Part shown: piece by piece, positions 1-9,278 of the stretch | How the letters are laid out: each line of letters opens with the position of its first letter | Numbering within the stretch: the stretch's first letter is position 1 | Source: Verrucomicrobiia bacterium | GTDB taxonomy: Bacteria; Verrucomicrobiota; Verrucomicrobiia; Verrucomicrobiales; DEV007 | Reading direction: 5' to 3' | DNA length: 64,000 bases | Assembly (NCBI GenBank): GCA_020439945.1 | Contig: JAGRPB010000002.1 | Coordinates: 69,835-133,834 of the forward strand | Translations under genes and position numbers: made by a program | Notes under the pieces: model-generated | Told to the model about the DNA's origin: nothing | Seen by the model: only the letters and a program-made list of their open reading frames with translations | The model's database searches: none

Positions 1-1
1 C

Positions 2-394
2 GAGCGCGGCTGGAAATCGGCCTACCTTGACGGCTCGACCCGAAATCGTGGCGAGGTGGTGAAGCGCTTTCAGGAAAGCGACGACATCCCTGTTTTCCTG
101 ATCAGTCTGAAGGCTGGGGGCGTCGGCCTCAACCTCTCCGCCGCCGACACCGTCATTCACGTCGACCCCTGGTGGAATCCCGCCGTCGAAGCGCAGGCCA
201 CCGACCGAGCTCACCGAATCGGACAGGAACGCGTCGTCACCAGTTACAAGCTCATCGCCCGCGGCACGGTCGAGGAGAAGATCCTCGCGCTCCAGGAACG
301 GAAAAAGGAAACCATCCGCGCCATGCTCGACCAAGGAGAGGACGGTGGGGACGCCGCACTGACCGAGGACGAGATTCTCGGGTTGCTGGAGTGA
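2..394 (+). CDS. SNF2/DEAD-like helicase, C-terminal fragment (5' partial)
   Basis: This is the 3' end of a gene that begins before the window; the frame is open from base 2. The 130 visible residues form the end of helicase domain C of a SNF2-family ATPase: DGST, then [19 protein letters not shown] (motif V), then [21 protein letters not shown] (motif VI with the Q-RAHRIGQ signature). The tail [16 protein letters not shown] is typical of bacterial RapA/HepA-like and SWI2/SNF2 proteins. It probably remodels nucleoprotein or RNA polymerase complexes using ATP. The N-terminal domain cannot be seen, so the subfamily is open. Confidence 0.93.
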   Translation, partial: ERGWKSAYLDGSTRNRGEVVKRFQESDDIPVFLISLKAGGVGLNLSAADTVIHVDPWWNPAVEAQATDRAHRIGQERVVTSYKLIARGTVEEKILALQERKKETIRAMLDQGEDGGDAALTEDEILGLLE

Positions 395-449
395 CGTCTC
401 AAACTTCAGGATTGCCCTGACCTTCACAAATCGGGATTCTCCCTTCGAA

Positions 450-1199
450 GTGCCTGACACAAATGACAGCGAATCGGATCTGCTGGTCGAGATCGACTCG
501 GTAACCAAGCAGTTCGGAAAGAAGACAGTTCTCCAGGACGTCTCATGGTCACTCGCCCGTGGCCGAATCAGCGGACTCCTGGGCCCGAACGGAGCGGGAA
601 AAACCACGCTTTTTCGCCTGCTCATGGGAATCCTGCAAGCCGATGCCGGTCATCTGACGATCGACGGGCTCGATTGCTTCGAGGACCGAGTGCGGGTGAA
701 ACGTCTCGTCGGATTCCTGCCCGACGAGCCCGTTTTCTATTCCTACCTCAGTGGGAGAGAAGTGCTGGAATTGAGCGCCGGAATGCACGGTCTTGAGGTG
801 TCCGACGCGCTGGCACGCGTCGAAACCCTGGTGGAAAGACTCGGCATGAGAGAAGCCCTCGACCAGTACGCCGACGACTATTCCCGGGGCATGAAAAAGA
901 AACTCGGGCTCCTGCTGGCCCTGATTCACGAACCGCCCCTGCTCATTCTCGACGAACCTACCAACGGCCTGGACGTGGAATCCACCCGGCTGTTTTTCGA
1001 TCTCATGAGGGAGCAGGCCGCCAAGGGAACCACGATCGTCTTTTCCACGCACCTGATGGACCAGGTCGAACGCCTCTGTCGCGACGCCGCGATCATCGCC
1101 GGCGGCAGGCTGATCATTTCCGGCAGCCTGAATGAGATCCGGGCCGGGCGAAGTCTCGAAGAGGTCTTCGTGGAATTGACGCAACCGACTCCGAAATGA
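450..1199 (+). CDS. ABC transporter ATP-binding protein (ABC-2 exporter type)
   Basis: This 249-residue ATPase starts at GTG 450. Walker A GPNGAGKTT lies at about residues 45-53, the signature YSRGMKKKL at 144-152 (a divergent LSGGQ), Walker B LLILDEPTNGLD at 164-175, and the switch His in FSTH follows. This is the DrrA/NatA/CcmA-like class that drives ABC-2 permeases. Its stop codon overlaps the next gene's ATG in ATGA, so the two are translationally coupled. The encoded pair would export a small molecule, ion or lipid; the substrate is unknown. Confidence 0.93.
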   Translation: MPDTNDSESDLLVEIDSVTKQFGKKTVLQDVSWSLARGRISGLLGPNGAGKTTLFRLLMGILQADAGHLTIDGLDCFEDRVRVKRLVGFLPDEPVFYSYLSGREVLELSAGMHGLEVSDALARVETLVERLGMREALDQYADDYSRGMKKKLGLLLALIHEPPLLILDEPTNGLDVESTRLFFDLMREQAAKGTTIVFSTHLMDQVERLCRDAAIIAGGRLIISGSLNEIRAGRSLEEVFVELTQPTPK

Positions 1200-3823
1200 A
1201 CGGCAAGAGTGCGCCGCGACCGCCTACCTCGAGTTGGGCCGTTTTCAAACTCCTGTGGAAAGCCGCGAGATCCCGGAGCGCCGGCCGGACAAAGCGCCAG
1301 CGGCAGTTGATGCGCAGACGGAAGGGGTCCGACTCGAATCCGCTCGGTTGTCTCGCGACGGTGGGAATGATCGCTCTCGCCGTGATGGTTCACGGCATCC
1401 TCGGTTCGATGCTCACCGGTTCGCTGGACCTCGCGAGAAGTCTGGAGTGGAAAAAGCAGGGATTGATCGAGATTCCCAGCTACCTGAAGGACAACCTCGA
1501 GAGACTGGAAAAAGCCCGGCGGGAGATCGCGACCCTGAAAGAGAATTCGCCGGACGATTCTCCCCCGACCCAGAAGAAGCTGGAGGACGCCGAAGCCAAC
1601 CTCGAGCGGGAGATCGAGCAGTTCGCCAAATTTTCCAGTTTCCAGCGTAGCCGCCAATCCGGGCAATCCGAAGAAGCGGCCCGACAGGAAATCGCCGCCC
1701 AGTTTCGCTCCCTCGGCAGCGAGGGATTCGTCGTCGAGAAGGACGATTCGGAAGCGGTCTGGAAACAGCCGGCGGCGATTCCTCCCTCGGCCTGGGTTTT
1801 CTCCGGATTCGTTCTCTTGTGGTGGATCGCGATGTTGATCTGCCAGGGCGAGGGCCTGGAAGTCGACATCCAACGCCGACGCCACCCGCTCTGGGAATGG
1901 TTGTTCAGCCACCCGGTCAGGCCGATCGCCGCGTTTTCCGCCGAGATGCTGGCTCCGCTGGCGGCGAATCCCATCTACCTCACCGCCCCCGTCTTCTGGT
2001 TCGTCGTCTTTCTCAAGACCCATTCGTCCGCCGAAGCCATCGCGGGGGCCCTGCTGGTCGGCCTGCCGTTCGCCGTCGCCGCCTCATGTCTCAACAAATC
2101 CATCGAGATCGCCGCGATGCTGCGGCTCAGTCCGCGCCGGAGGGGCGCCGTCCTGGGCCTGTTTTCGTGGGCGGGCTACGTTGCGATGCTGGTGCCCCTT
2201 TTCACGCTTCAGCTATGGACCGCGAAGATGATGGTGATGAAATGGCTCGCGCCCCTGGCGAGTTTCACCCCATTCACCTGGCCCGGAAGGGTTCTCCTGG
2301 TCGGGTGGTCCGCGGACGGCGCCTGGTGGGAACCCGCCATCATCGCCTGGGTCGGCATGGGATGCCTTTTCGCCCTGGCCTTCCTGCTTGCCTGGCGCGG
2401 AGTCGCCCGGGGCCTGCAGGGAATTGGCGGGGATACGCCTTCGAGCCGGCGATCCAAGAGCGGAAGCAGCTTTCTCTCGGGATCGAGATCGGGTAACCCG
2501 CTCTACCGAAAAGAACTACTCTGGCTCTGGCGCGACAAGGCGGCCGTCGTCCAGGTCGTGCTCATTCCCCTCACCATCGGCGCCCTGCAGGCATTCAATC
2601 TCCGAGGAGTCGCCCAGATGGCCGCCTCGCAATGGAATCTGCTTTGCGGGCTGGCCATCCTCTGCGGGACCTATTTTCTCCTCGTCCTGGGTCCACGCTC
2701 TCTCCTGTCCGAGGGCGGCGCACTGTGGATCGCGCTGACCTGGCCGCGAGGTCTGGAGGATTTGTTGAAAGCCAAGGCACGACTCTGGTGGTGGTTCTCC
2801 ATGACCATCGTGGGAGGCATCCTGGTGGCTGGGATGTTCCTGTTTCCCGCCGATTGGTGGCGCATCCTGCTGGTCGCCCTGGGATGGACGTTTTTCAGCC
2901 ACGCCCTGGCCGAGAAATCCGTTACCCTCGTCACCGCTCCATCCTCCTCGGGTGAACCCGAGCCCGCGCCGAAAGGCCGACAGTTTATCGCCATGCTGGG
3001 AACGCTGGCCTTCGGAGCGGGAGTCCTCACCAAAACCTGGCACGCCGCCATGCTCGGCGTGGTGTTTTCCTCACTGACCGCCGCCGCCATGTGGCAGACC
3101 CTGCGAGCCCGACTACCACATCTCTTCGACCCGTGGTCGGAAAAACTGCCACCAGCTCCGACGATCCTGCACGCGATGGTCGGCATCGCTCTCATGGGAG
3201 AGGTGGTCGCGGTCCTTTCGGGAGTCGTCCACAGTTTTGGCGGATCGTCGAGCGTTTGGCTGGTTCATGCCATCGGTTACGGGGTCGTCGGGTTTTTCAC
3301 CTGGGCCGGGATGACCCTGTTCCTCGAAAGCCGCGAGGTCAGGCAGAAGGATCTCTGGCGATGGACGCCGGGAATCACCAGGACCGTTCCCCAACAGGTC
3401 GGGGACTTCGGCTCCGCGCTGGTCGCCGGCCTCGGTCTCGGCGGCGTCGCGCTCCTTTACCTGACTTTCCTGCGACATTGGGGTCCGACCGAGGAGATGA
3501 TGCAGAAACTGGACGAGGTCGCTCGCAATCATTCCGAAGCCCTCCCGTGGTTGCTTCTCCTGTCGGTCGGCCTGGCTCCCGTGGCGGAGGAGTTCCTGTT
3601 CCGGGGCTTGCTCTACCGATCCCTCGAACGGGAATGGAAAAGCTGGCGGGCCATGGTCGGCAGTGCCGCCTATTTCGCCATCTATCATCCTCCGGTTTCG
3701 TGGCTGCCCGTATTCGGATTGGGGCTGCTTTCCGCCTTCTTGTTCAAAAGAACAGGCCGTCTCTGGGCCTGTGTCGTGCTGCACGCCACTTACAATCTGG
3801 TCGTTATCCTGGGTGGAAATTGA
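1196..3823 (+). CDS. ABC-2 permease fused to a C-terminal CPBP intramembrane protease
   Basis: This 875-residue polytopic protein overlaps the ATPase gene by 4 bp. Residues about 50-700 carry many hydrophobic helices and a charged coiled-coil-like loop near residues 90-165, as expected for a two-half ABC-2 permease. The C-terminus is a CPBP (Abi/CAAX-protease-like) domain: EEFLFR at about 798-803 (EExxxR), a His near 831 in YHPP, and HATYN at about 863-867. These are the metal-binding residues of glutamic-type intramembrane proteases. From memory, permease/CPBP fusions are a recognised class in Planctomycetes and Verrucomicrobia. The protease half may process the exported substrate or a partner. 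Confidence 0.88.
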   Translation: MNGKSAPRPPTSSWAVFKLLWKAARSRSAGRTKRQRQLMRRRKGSDSNPLGCLATVGMIALAVMVHGILGSMLTGSLDLARSLEWKKQGLIEIPSYLKDNLERLEKARREIATLKENSPDDSPPTQKKLEDAEANLEREIEQFAKFSSFQRSRQSGQSEEAARQEIAAQFRSLGSEGFVVEKDDSEAVWKQPAAIPPSAWVFSGFVLLWWIAMLICQGEGLEVDIQRRRHPLWEWLFSHPVRPIAAFSAEMLAPLAANPIYLTAPVFWFVVFLKTHSSAEAIAGALLVGLPFAVAASCLNKSIEIAAMLRLSPRRRGAVLGLFSWAGYVAMLVPLFTLQLWTAKMMVMKWLAPLASFTPFTWPGRVLLVGWSADGAWWEPAIIAWVGMGCLFALAFLLAWRGVARGLQGIGGDTPSSRRSKSGSSFLSGSRSGNPLYRKELLWLWRDKAAVVQVVLIPLTIGALQAFNLRGVAQMAASQWNLLCGLAILCGTYFLLVLGPRSLLSEGGALWIALTWPRGLEDLLKAKARLWWWFSMTIVGGILVAGMFLFPADWWRILLVALGWTFFSHALAEKSVTLVTAPSSSGEPEPAPKGRQFIAMLGTLAFGAGVLTKTWHAAMLGVVFSSLTAAAMWQTLRARLPHLFDPWSEKLPPAPTILHAMVGIALMGEVVAVLSGVVHSFGGSSSVWLVHAIGYGVVGFFTWAGMTLFLESREVRQKDLWRWTPGITRTVPQQVGDFGSALVAGLGLGGVALLYLTFLRHWGPTEEMMQKLDEVARNHSEALPWLLLLSVGLAPVAEEFLFRGLLYRSLEREWKSWRAMVGSAAYFAIYHPPVSWLPVFGLGLLSAFLFKRTGRLWACVVLHATYNLVVILGGN

Positions 3824-3947
3824 ATGATGCGGCAGAACAAAATCTCCAGCCCCCTGCCTCATCGAATCTAACCCCAGCTTCTCTGCCTCTCTCGGCACAG
3901 AGAGGAATCCAACCGAATCACCGGGACGACCGATTCCGAATAATCGA

Positions 3948-5165
3948 TCAATCCACCTGCGCCAGCATCGGATGGGGGGCGCTTTCCTCCTGAGGCGTCC
4001 ACGCATCGACGATCTTCACGGGCGTGCCCGAGTTGACGTGGTCGAAGATCACCGGCGCCACGGTGTAGGGCAGGCGAACACATCCGGCGGAGGCGGGACG
4101 ACCTGGCAGGTCGCCGACGTGTAGACCGTAGGCGCTGGTGCCGAGACGCATCCAGCAGGGCATCTCGCAGCCGTAGATGGTGGAGTGCTTGCCGCTGCGA
4201 ATCCGCTCGGTGATGGTGAACTCACCGCGAGGTGTGTACTTGCCGGTGCGAGCCGTGGAGACGGCGGTGTCGATGGCGATCTCGCCGTCGATGAGGAGGT
4301 AGGCGCGCTGCTTGGTGATATCGACCACGATGCGACGGTCGACGCCACCGGTATCCGCCTTCTCGAGCAAGCCTTTGTCAATCTTGGCGTCCTGGTGGGT
4401 GTCGACCCAGCCGGTGCGTTGCTTGTGCTGAACAACGGCTTCCGCCTTCTTTACCGCCGTTTTCTCAGCCTCGCGCTCGGCTTTGTTCTCGCGATGATTT
4501 TCGACGAGCTTTTTGAAAAGCCCGGCTTCCGCTTTCGGTGTCGCGGCCAGGGAAATGCCGAACACGGCCAAGGTCATCGCGACTTCGCGGATTCCGCGTC
4601 CTTCGATTTCGGATTCTTCGTGGATCAATTCAACGCCTTCGCCGGCCGTGGCGCAGAATTCCTCGAATTGCTCATCGGTCGCGCGGAGAATGCCGAGCAA
4701 CTGCACCTGGGCGCCGGGAGAATCGGAACCCTCGCGTTGCTGCCAGCGCACGACGGGGAAATGCCGACCTTCAAAGGCGAGTTCGGGATCCTGATCGAGC
4801 GCCTTGCCGGCCAGCTCAACGAAACGTCGCACGTAGTCCGATGGCTCGGCCGCATCGGAAAAATCATCGAATCCGACGCGTCCGCCGAGCATGGCGGTGA
4901 AATCGATCCGCCAGGCTTCATCGCCCGGAACCAGATCGTCCTCGGCGGTTTCGCCCAGGGTGAAGGACTGGAAAAGGTCGCCATTCAACAGGGTTCGAGA
5001 CGGGACGATACCCTCTTCACTCAGTTCGAATCCGATCTCGGATCCGGCGAGAGCATCGGCGTAAAGGCCGAGAGAGGACGCTTCCTGGCGGTCCGGCTCA
5101 TAGCCTTCGGCGGGAAATTGATCGACAGGGCCAAGGATGACGAGAGGTGACGTGGTCGGTTTCAT
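3948..5165 (-). CDS. L,D-transpeptidase (YkuD domain) with unusual N-terminal extension
   Basis: The C-terminal half (about residues 275-385) is a YkuD catalytic domain: IVVDITKQRAYLLIDGE, TPRGEFTI, and the active-site block with His349, then S-A-G-C362-V-R364. Such enzymes make 3-3 peptidoglycan cross-links or attach proteins to the wall in the periplasm. Ahead of it lies a hydrophobic stretch with an AxA end (about 197-213) that looks like a signal peptide, then a charged helix. Before that are about 190 residues of coding-looking but unrecognised sequence with no signal of their own. Either this is a real fusion with an internal signal anchor, or translation of the enzyme starts at ATG 4577. 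Confidence 0.85.
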   Translation of the reverse strand: MKPTTSPLVILGPVDQFPAEGYEPDRQEASSLGLYADALAGSEIGFELSEEGIVPSRTLLNGDLFQSFTLGETAEDDLVPGDEAWRIDFTAMLGGRVGFDDFSDAAEPSDYVRRFVELAGKALDQDPELAFEGRHFPVVRWQQREGSDSPGAQVQLLGILRATDEQFEEFCATAGEGVELIHEESEIEGRGIREVAMTLAVFGISLAATPKAEAGLFKKLVENHRENKAEREAEKTAVKKAEAVVQHKQRTGWVDTHQDAKIDKGLLEKADTGGVDRRIVVDITKQRAYLLIDGEIAIDTAVSTARTGKYTPRGEFTITERIRSGKHSTIYGCEMPCWMRLGTSAYGLHVGDLPGRPASAGCVRLPYTVAPVIFDHVNSGTPVKIVDAWTPQEESAPHPMLAQVD

Positions 5166-5219
5166 GACAGGACTGGGATGGTAGTTGATTTGAGTGACAG
5201 ATTGTCGTCCGAGGAAGCT

Positions 5220-6038
5220 TCACCAGTTTGGATCCAGTTCCTCGGACCACGCACAGACGATCCGGGGAAGCAGTTCATGCATTTTTGCCGGAGAAAGTGT
5301 CGGATGGACAGACAGAATGCGGGCGATGGCGGCGGTGAGACGCGGGGCGGCAAAGCTCGATCCCGTTTTCTGCTGGACCTGTCCGTCCTTCCACGCCACC
5401 TCGACATTTTCCCCGCGCGCCGCGTATTCGACCATGCGGCGCGGGCGATGATAGATCTCGTCCGACCCGGTCTTGGCCATTCCCACGGCGAAAACGTTCA
5501 CGAAATGGGCCGGCCATTCGACGAGTTCGTCATCGTCATTGCTGCAGGCCGCCACGGCAAAAACGCCGCGCAGCCAGGCTTCGTCGGCCCAGGCTTTGTG
5601 AGGCAGGATGAACTTGGCCAGTCCCCGACAACCGAAACTGCAATTGAGAATGTGGTAGCCGCGATCGAGCGCTTCGCGAATGGCGGCGGAAATCAGGGCG
5701 GTGCGGGAAAGGTTTCGCGAATCGATGGCTCGGAAGCTCCCGATCTCCGCCTCGGGCGCGAATTGATGGATCACTCCGGCGACGGCGGTGCCATGACCGA
5801 AGACGTCACTCCCCTCGCCTTCCATGGCGACGATCCGACCGTCCAAATCCTGAAATCCGACCGAATCGGCCAGGGACATCCCCGCCAATCGCGGGTGATC
5901 GGCCTCGATGCCGGTATCGATGACGGCGATCTTCACGCCACGGCCAGTCCCCGATTCGTAGGCTTCCCGGGCGAGCACGGGATCGATCCAGGGTCGGTCT
6001 CTGTGGAACGGGAGCGCGATCATCGGTTCAGAGATCAA
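5220..6038 (-). CDS. Subtilase (S8) family serine protease, compact
   Basis: This 272-residue protease has the full subtilisin triad: Asp41 in AVIDTGIEADH, His82 in FGHGTAVAGV and Ser228 in GSSFAAP. The oxyanion-hole Asn is probably in ACSNDDD. No signal peptide or propeptide is visible and the protein is close to the minimal catalytic core, so a cytoplasmic or non-classically located enzyme is likely. Its start overlaps the end of the upstream GAF gene by 11 bp, suggesting co-translation. The substrate is unknown. Confidence 0.9.
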   Translation of the reverse strand: MISEPMIALPFHRDRPWIDPVLAREAYESGTGRGVKIAVIDTGIEADHPRLAGMSLADSVGFQDLDGRIVAMEGEGSDVFGHGTAVAGVIHQFAPEAEIGSFRAIDSRNLSRTALISAAIREALDRGYHILNCSFGCRGLAKFILPHKAWADEAWLRGVFAVAACSNDDDELVEWPAHFVNVFAVGMAKTGSDEIYHRPRRMVEYAARGENVEVAWKDGQVQQKTGSSFAAPRLTAAIARILSVHPTLSPAKMHELLPRIVCAWSEELDPNW

Positions 6039-6615
6039 GTCCCAGCAACCCGCTGAGAAGACGGAAGTTGAGGATTTGCTCGAGAGCGTTCGACAACCGG
6101 CTCATCCGGGCGAGGTCGGCCGAATCAAACTCCCGGGGATCCGGCGCGGAAGGCTCGGATTTCACCCTCACACAACTGACCACGCCCCGCAGCACGCCGC
6201 CGGCATAGCAGGGTACGGCGATCATCGAGCAGGTGGTGAGGCCGAGGGATTCGTCGGTAAGCTTGGAGTGATCGCGGTGCTCGTAAACGCGGTTCTCGCA
6301 GATCGGTTGCTCGGAACGCAGCACCAGGCTGACGAGGCCCTTGTCGAGCGGCTGGTCGCGATTCATCAGACTGTCATTGGCGGGATGAACGTGGCTGACG
6401 ATCAGCCGGGTGCGGTCTCCACTCATCAGCCAGATCGACGCCGAGTCGGCCTCGAGACATTTCACCGTGACCGCCACCAGTTCCCGGCCGGCATTTCCCA
6501 GCAAGGCGCGCAGATCCTCGGGCTGCATTCGCCGCGAGCACGCTTCGAGACGTTGCTCGATCAGCACGGCGTGTTCCTCCAGCGTGACGTCCGGTTGCAG
6601 CAGATCAGAACGCAT
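6028..6615 (-). CDS. GAF-domain protein
   Basis: I chose the start at ATG 6615 (195 residues) because longer readings run into the promoter and start of the divergent CvfB-like gene. The region from LLGNAGRELVAVTVKCLEADSASIWLM to SMIAVPCYAGGVLRGVVSCV is a typical GAF fold, a small-molecule or redox sensing domain. No output domain (kinase, cyclase or HTH) is attached. It overlaps the downstream subtilase gene, so it may sense a signal that controls or accompanies that protease; this is inference. Confidence 0.8.
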   Translation of the reverse strand: MRSDLLQPDVTLEEHAVLIEQRLEACSRRMQPEDLRALLGNAGRELVAVTVKCLEADSASIWLMSGDRTRLIVSHVHPANDSLMNRDQPLDKGLVSLVLRSEQPICENRVYEHRDHSKLTDESLGLTTCSMIAVPCYAGGVLRGVVSCVRVKSEPSAPDPREFDSADLARMSRLSNALEQILNFRLLSGLLGLDL

Positions 6616-6733
6616 GGCCGGAAAACTACGACGGCCTCTGTCCTCGGCAAATCGGAAAATCGTTCTTCGCATTCCCCCGGCGAACCATTCGCCAGATCCG
6701 GTCGAACCATGTAGGGTCTGGCCCAACGGACTC

Positions 6734-7573
6734 ATGGCAAAAATCGGACAGTGGAACACCTTGATGGCGATCGAAATCGCGGATCGCGGCCTCATGCTCG
6801 ACGGCGGTCCGCATGGACTCATTCTATGCCCGACGAAATACCTGCCCGAGGACGCGGAGCCGGGTGAGGAATTTCGGGTGTTCGTCTATCTCGACTCCGA
6901 GGATCGCCTCATCGCCACGACCGAGGAACCGCTCGCCCAGGTCGGCGAGTTCGCTTTCCTGGAAGTCGTCAGTGTGAATCCACGAATCGGCGCGTTCCTG
7001 AACTGGGGGCTCGCGAAGGACCTGTTGCTTCCCTTCGGAGAACAGCTCGGGCGTGCGCGGGTCGGTCAAAAACTCGTGGTCGCCATTCTCATCGACGACC
7101 GCACCGGACGCATCATCGCCTCCCAGCGAACGCATCGGCAGCTCGACAAATCTCGACCGCTCTACGATGACGGCCAAGCGGTCAGCCTGTTCATCGCCGA
7201 GAAAACGCCGCTCGGGTACAACGCCTTCATCAATCACCGGCATCTCGGTCTGCTCTATCATTCCGACCTCGCTTCGCCGCTGGAGATCGGCCAAACGGTG
7301 GAAGGTTTCGTTCGACGCGTGTGGCCAGATGACCGTATCGACCTGAGTCTCGACGCGTCGGGCTACGAACGAGTCGCCTCGCTCACCGATGATATTCTTG
7401 AAGCGTTGCGCAACAACGATGGTCACCTCGAGATTGGTGACAAGAGTTCGCCCGAAGAGATTCGACGCGTCTTCGGCGCCAGCAAGAAGGCTTACAAACA
7501 GGCGCTCGGCGCGCTTTACAAAAAACGCCTCATTCGATTCGAAAAGGATTCGGTTCACTTGGTCGAGTCGTGA
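6734..7573 (+). CDS. CvfB-like S1-domain RNA-binding protein
   Basis: This 279-residue protein begins MAKIGQWNTL, the usual opening of CvfB/YitL proteins (COG2996). Repeated OB/S1-like segments follow (GEEFRVFVYLDSEDRLIATT; VGQKLVVAILIDDRTGRIIAS; GQTVEGFVRRVWPDDRIDLSL). A C-terminal winged-helix part (FGASKKAYKQALGALYKKRLI) matches the CvfB layout. The family binds RNA and affects virulence-factor expression in Staphylococcus; its general role is unclear. The start is set by family length and by divergence from the GAF gene. Confidence 0.9.
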   Translation: MAKIGQWNTLMAIEIADRGLMLDGGPHGLILCPTKYLPEDAEPGEEFRVFVYLDSEDRLIATTEEPLAQVGEFAFLEVVSVNPRIGAFLNWGLAKDLLLPFGEQLGRARVGQKLVVAILIDDRTGRIIASQRTHRQLDKSRPLYDDGQAVSLFIAEKTPLGYNAFINHRHLGLLYHSDLASPLEIGQTVEGFVRRVWPDDRIDLSLDASGYERVASLTDDILEALRNNDGHLEIGDKSSPEEIRRVFGASKKAYKQALGALYKKRLIRFEKDSVHLVES

Positions 7574-7663
7574 ATCGTGCCACTCGCACGGCTATCCGCC
7601 GTTGACCTGCCGGGGGAAATTCCGTTCACTGGCGACCCTCAGATTCGATCCTCGCTCGTGCCT

Positions 7664-9223
7664 ATGAAATCCCGCCTCCTCCTTGCTCTCGCTCTCTCTG
7701 TGGCCGCCCTTTTCGATGCGACCGCCGCCGAAAAACCGAACATCGTTTTCATCCTAGCCGACGACCAGGGATTCGGCGACGTCACCGCGCTGAATCCCGA
7801 AGGCAAGATCCCGACCCCGAATATCGATCGGATCGCCCACGAGGGCATGATCTTCACCGATGCCCACACGTCGTCCGCCGTCTGCACTCCCACGCGATAC
7901 AGCGTCCTCACGGGCCGCTATCACTGGCGGACGCGCCTTCAGCAGGGAGTCCTGGGTGGTTTCTCTCCGCCGCTGATCACCGAGGACCGGCTCACGGTCG
8001 CCGGATTCCTGAAGCAGCACGGCTACCACACCGCCTGCGTCGGAAAGTGGCACCTCGGCATGAACTGGCCCCTGAAAGGCGGCGGCACCGCCAATGATGG
8101 CGCGGATTTCTCCGGTGGTTTCAAGGGAGGCTGGGATGTCGACTATTCCGCCGAGATTCAGGGCGGTCCCGTCGATGTCGGGTTCGATCATTTCTTCGGC
8201 ATCAGCGCCTCGCTCGACATGCCTCCCTATGTCTACATCAATGACCGCGTGCCCACCGAGCCCGCCACGGTCGAAAAGGCCTTTCATCGCCCCGGGCCGG
8301 CGGGGAAATCATTCGAGGCGGTCAACGTGCTGCCCGATCTCACTGCGGAAGTGGTGCGCTACCTCGGCGAACGAGCCGAACCGGCGAAGAAGGGTGATCC
8401 GTTCTTCCTCTACTTTCCGCTGAACGCGCCGCACACGCCGATCGTTCCGACCGACGAATTCAAGGGCAAGAGCGGCATCAATCTCTATGCCGATTTCACG
8501 ATGCAGGTCGACTCGACGGTCGGCCAGGTCCTGGCCGCCCTCGACGACAACGGTCTCGCGGAGAACACCCTGGTGATTTTCACCACCGACAACGGGTGTT
8601 CGCCTTCCGCCAAGATTCCCGAACTGCTCGCCGCCGGGCACAACCCCAGCTACATCTACCGCGGGCACAAGGCGGACATCTTCGAAGGCGGTCACCGCGT
8701 TCCTTTCGTGGTGCGCTGGCCGGGGAAGGTGAAGCCCGGCACGAAGACCGACCAACTCGTCGGCCAGATCGATCTGATGGCGACCTGCGCGGACATCCTC
8801 GATGACAGGCTTCCCGAAACCGCCGGCGAGGACAGCGTGAGCCTGCTGCCGATATTGTTGGGAAAAGCCACCGAACCGATTCGTCGGCACATCATCAGCC
8901 AATCGATCAACGGCAGTTTCGCCATCCGTGACGGACAGTGGAAACTGGAGCTCTGCCCCGGCTCGGGAGGCTGGAGCGATCCCCGGCCCGGCCGTTTCGA
9001 TCCCACCGGCATGCCGCCGTTCCAGCTCTACGATCTATCGCAGGATCCCGGTGAGACAAAGAATCTCTTCGCGGGGAATTCGGAGCGGGTGGAGGCCATG
9101 AAAACGAAACTCGCCGAACTGATCGATCGCGGCCGGTCCACCCCCGGTCCCGAGCTGGAAAACGACGTGCCGATCGAAATGATCAAGCCGCTGCCCAAGC
9201 CGAAGGTGAAAAAAAACAAGTAA
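7664..9223 (+). CDS. Secreted sulfatase (type I, formylglycine-dependent)
   Basis: This 519-residue protein has a signal peptide (residues 1-22, cut after ATAA). The metal-binding Asp pair is ADD at 32-34, and the sulfatase signature CTPTR has Cys74 as the residue converted to formylglycine. GKWHLG and TTDNGCSP complete the alkaline phosphatase fold. It hydrolyses sulfate esters, probably on polysaccharide oligomers in the periplasm or outside the cell. An upstream in-frame ATG-less stretch was discarded in favour of ATG 7664, which begins a proper signal peptide. A second sulfatase follows 55 bp downstream, and the pair likely forms one transcript. Confidence 0.95.
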   Translation: MKSRLLLALALSVAALFDATAAEKPNIVFILADDQGFGDVTALNPEGKIPTPNIDRIAHEGMIFTDAHTSSAVCTPTRYSVLTGRYHWRTRLQQGVLGGFSPPLITEDRLTVAGFLKQHGYHTACVGKWHLGMNWPLKGGGTANDGADFSGGFKGGWDVDYSAEIQGGPVDVGFDHFFGISASLDMPPYVYINDRVPTEPATVEKAFHRPGPAGKSFEAVNVLPDLTAEVVRYLGERAEPAKKGDPFFLYFPLNAPHTPIVPTDEFKGKSGINLYADFTMQVDSTVGQVLAALDDNGLAENTLVIFTTDNGCSPSAKIPELLAAGHNPSYIYRGHKADIFEGGHRVPFVVRWPGKVKPGTKTDQLVGQIDLMATCADILDDRLPETAGEDSVSLLPILLGKATEPIRRHIISQSINGSFAIRDGQWKLELCPGSGGWSDPRPGRFDPTGMPPFQLYDLSQDPGETKNLFAGNSERVEAMKTKLAELIDRGRSTPGPELENDVPIEMIKPLPKPKVKKNK

Positions 9224-9278
9224 CCTTCCCGGTCGTGCCGGCATTTGTGGTGGCTGTTTTCAACTCGATCCCCCCTCC

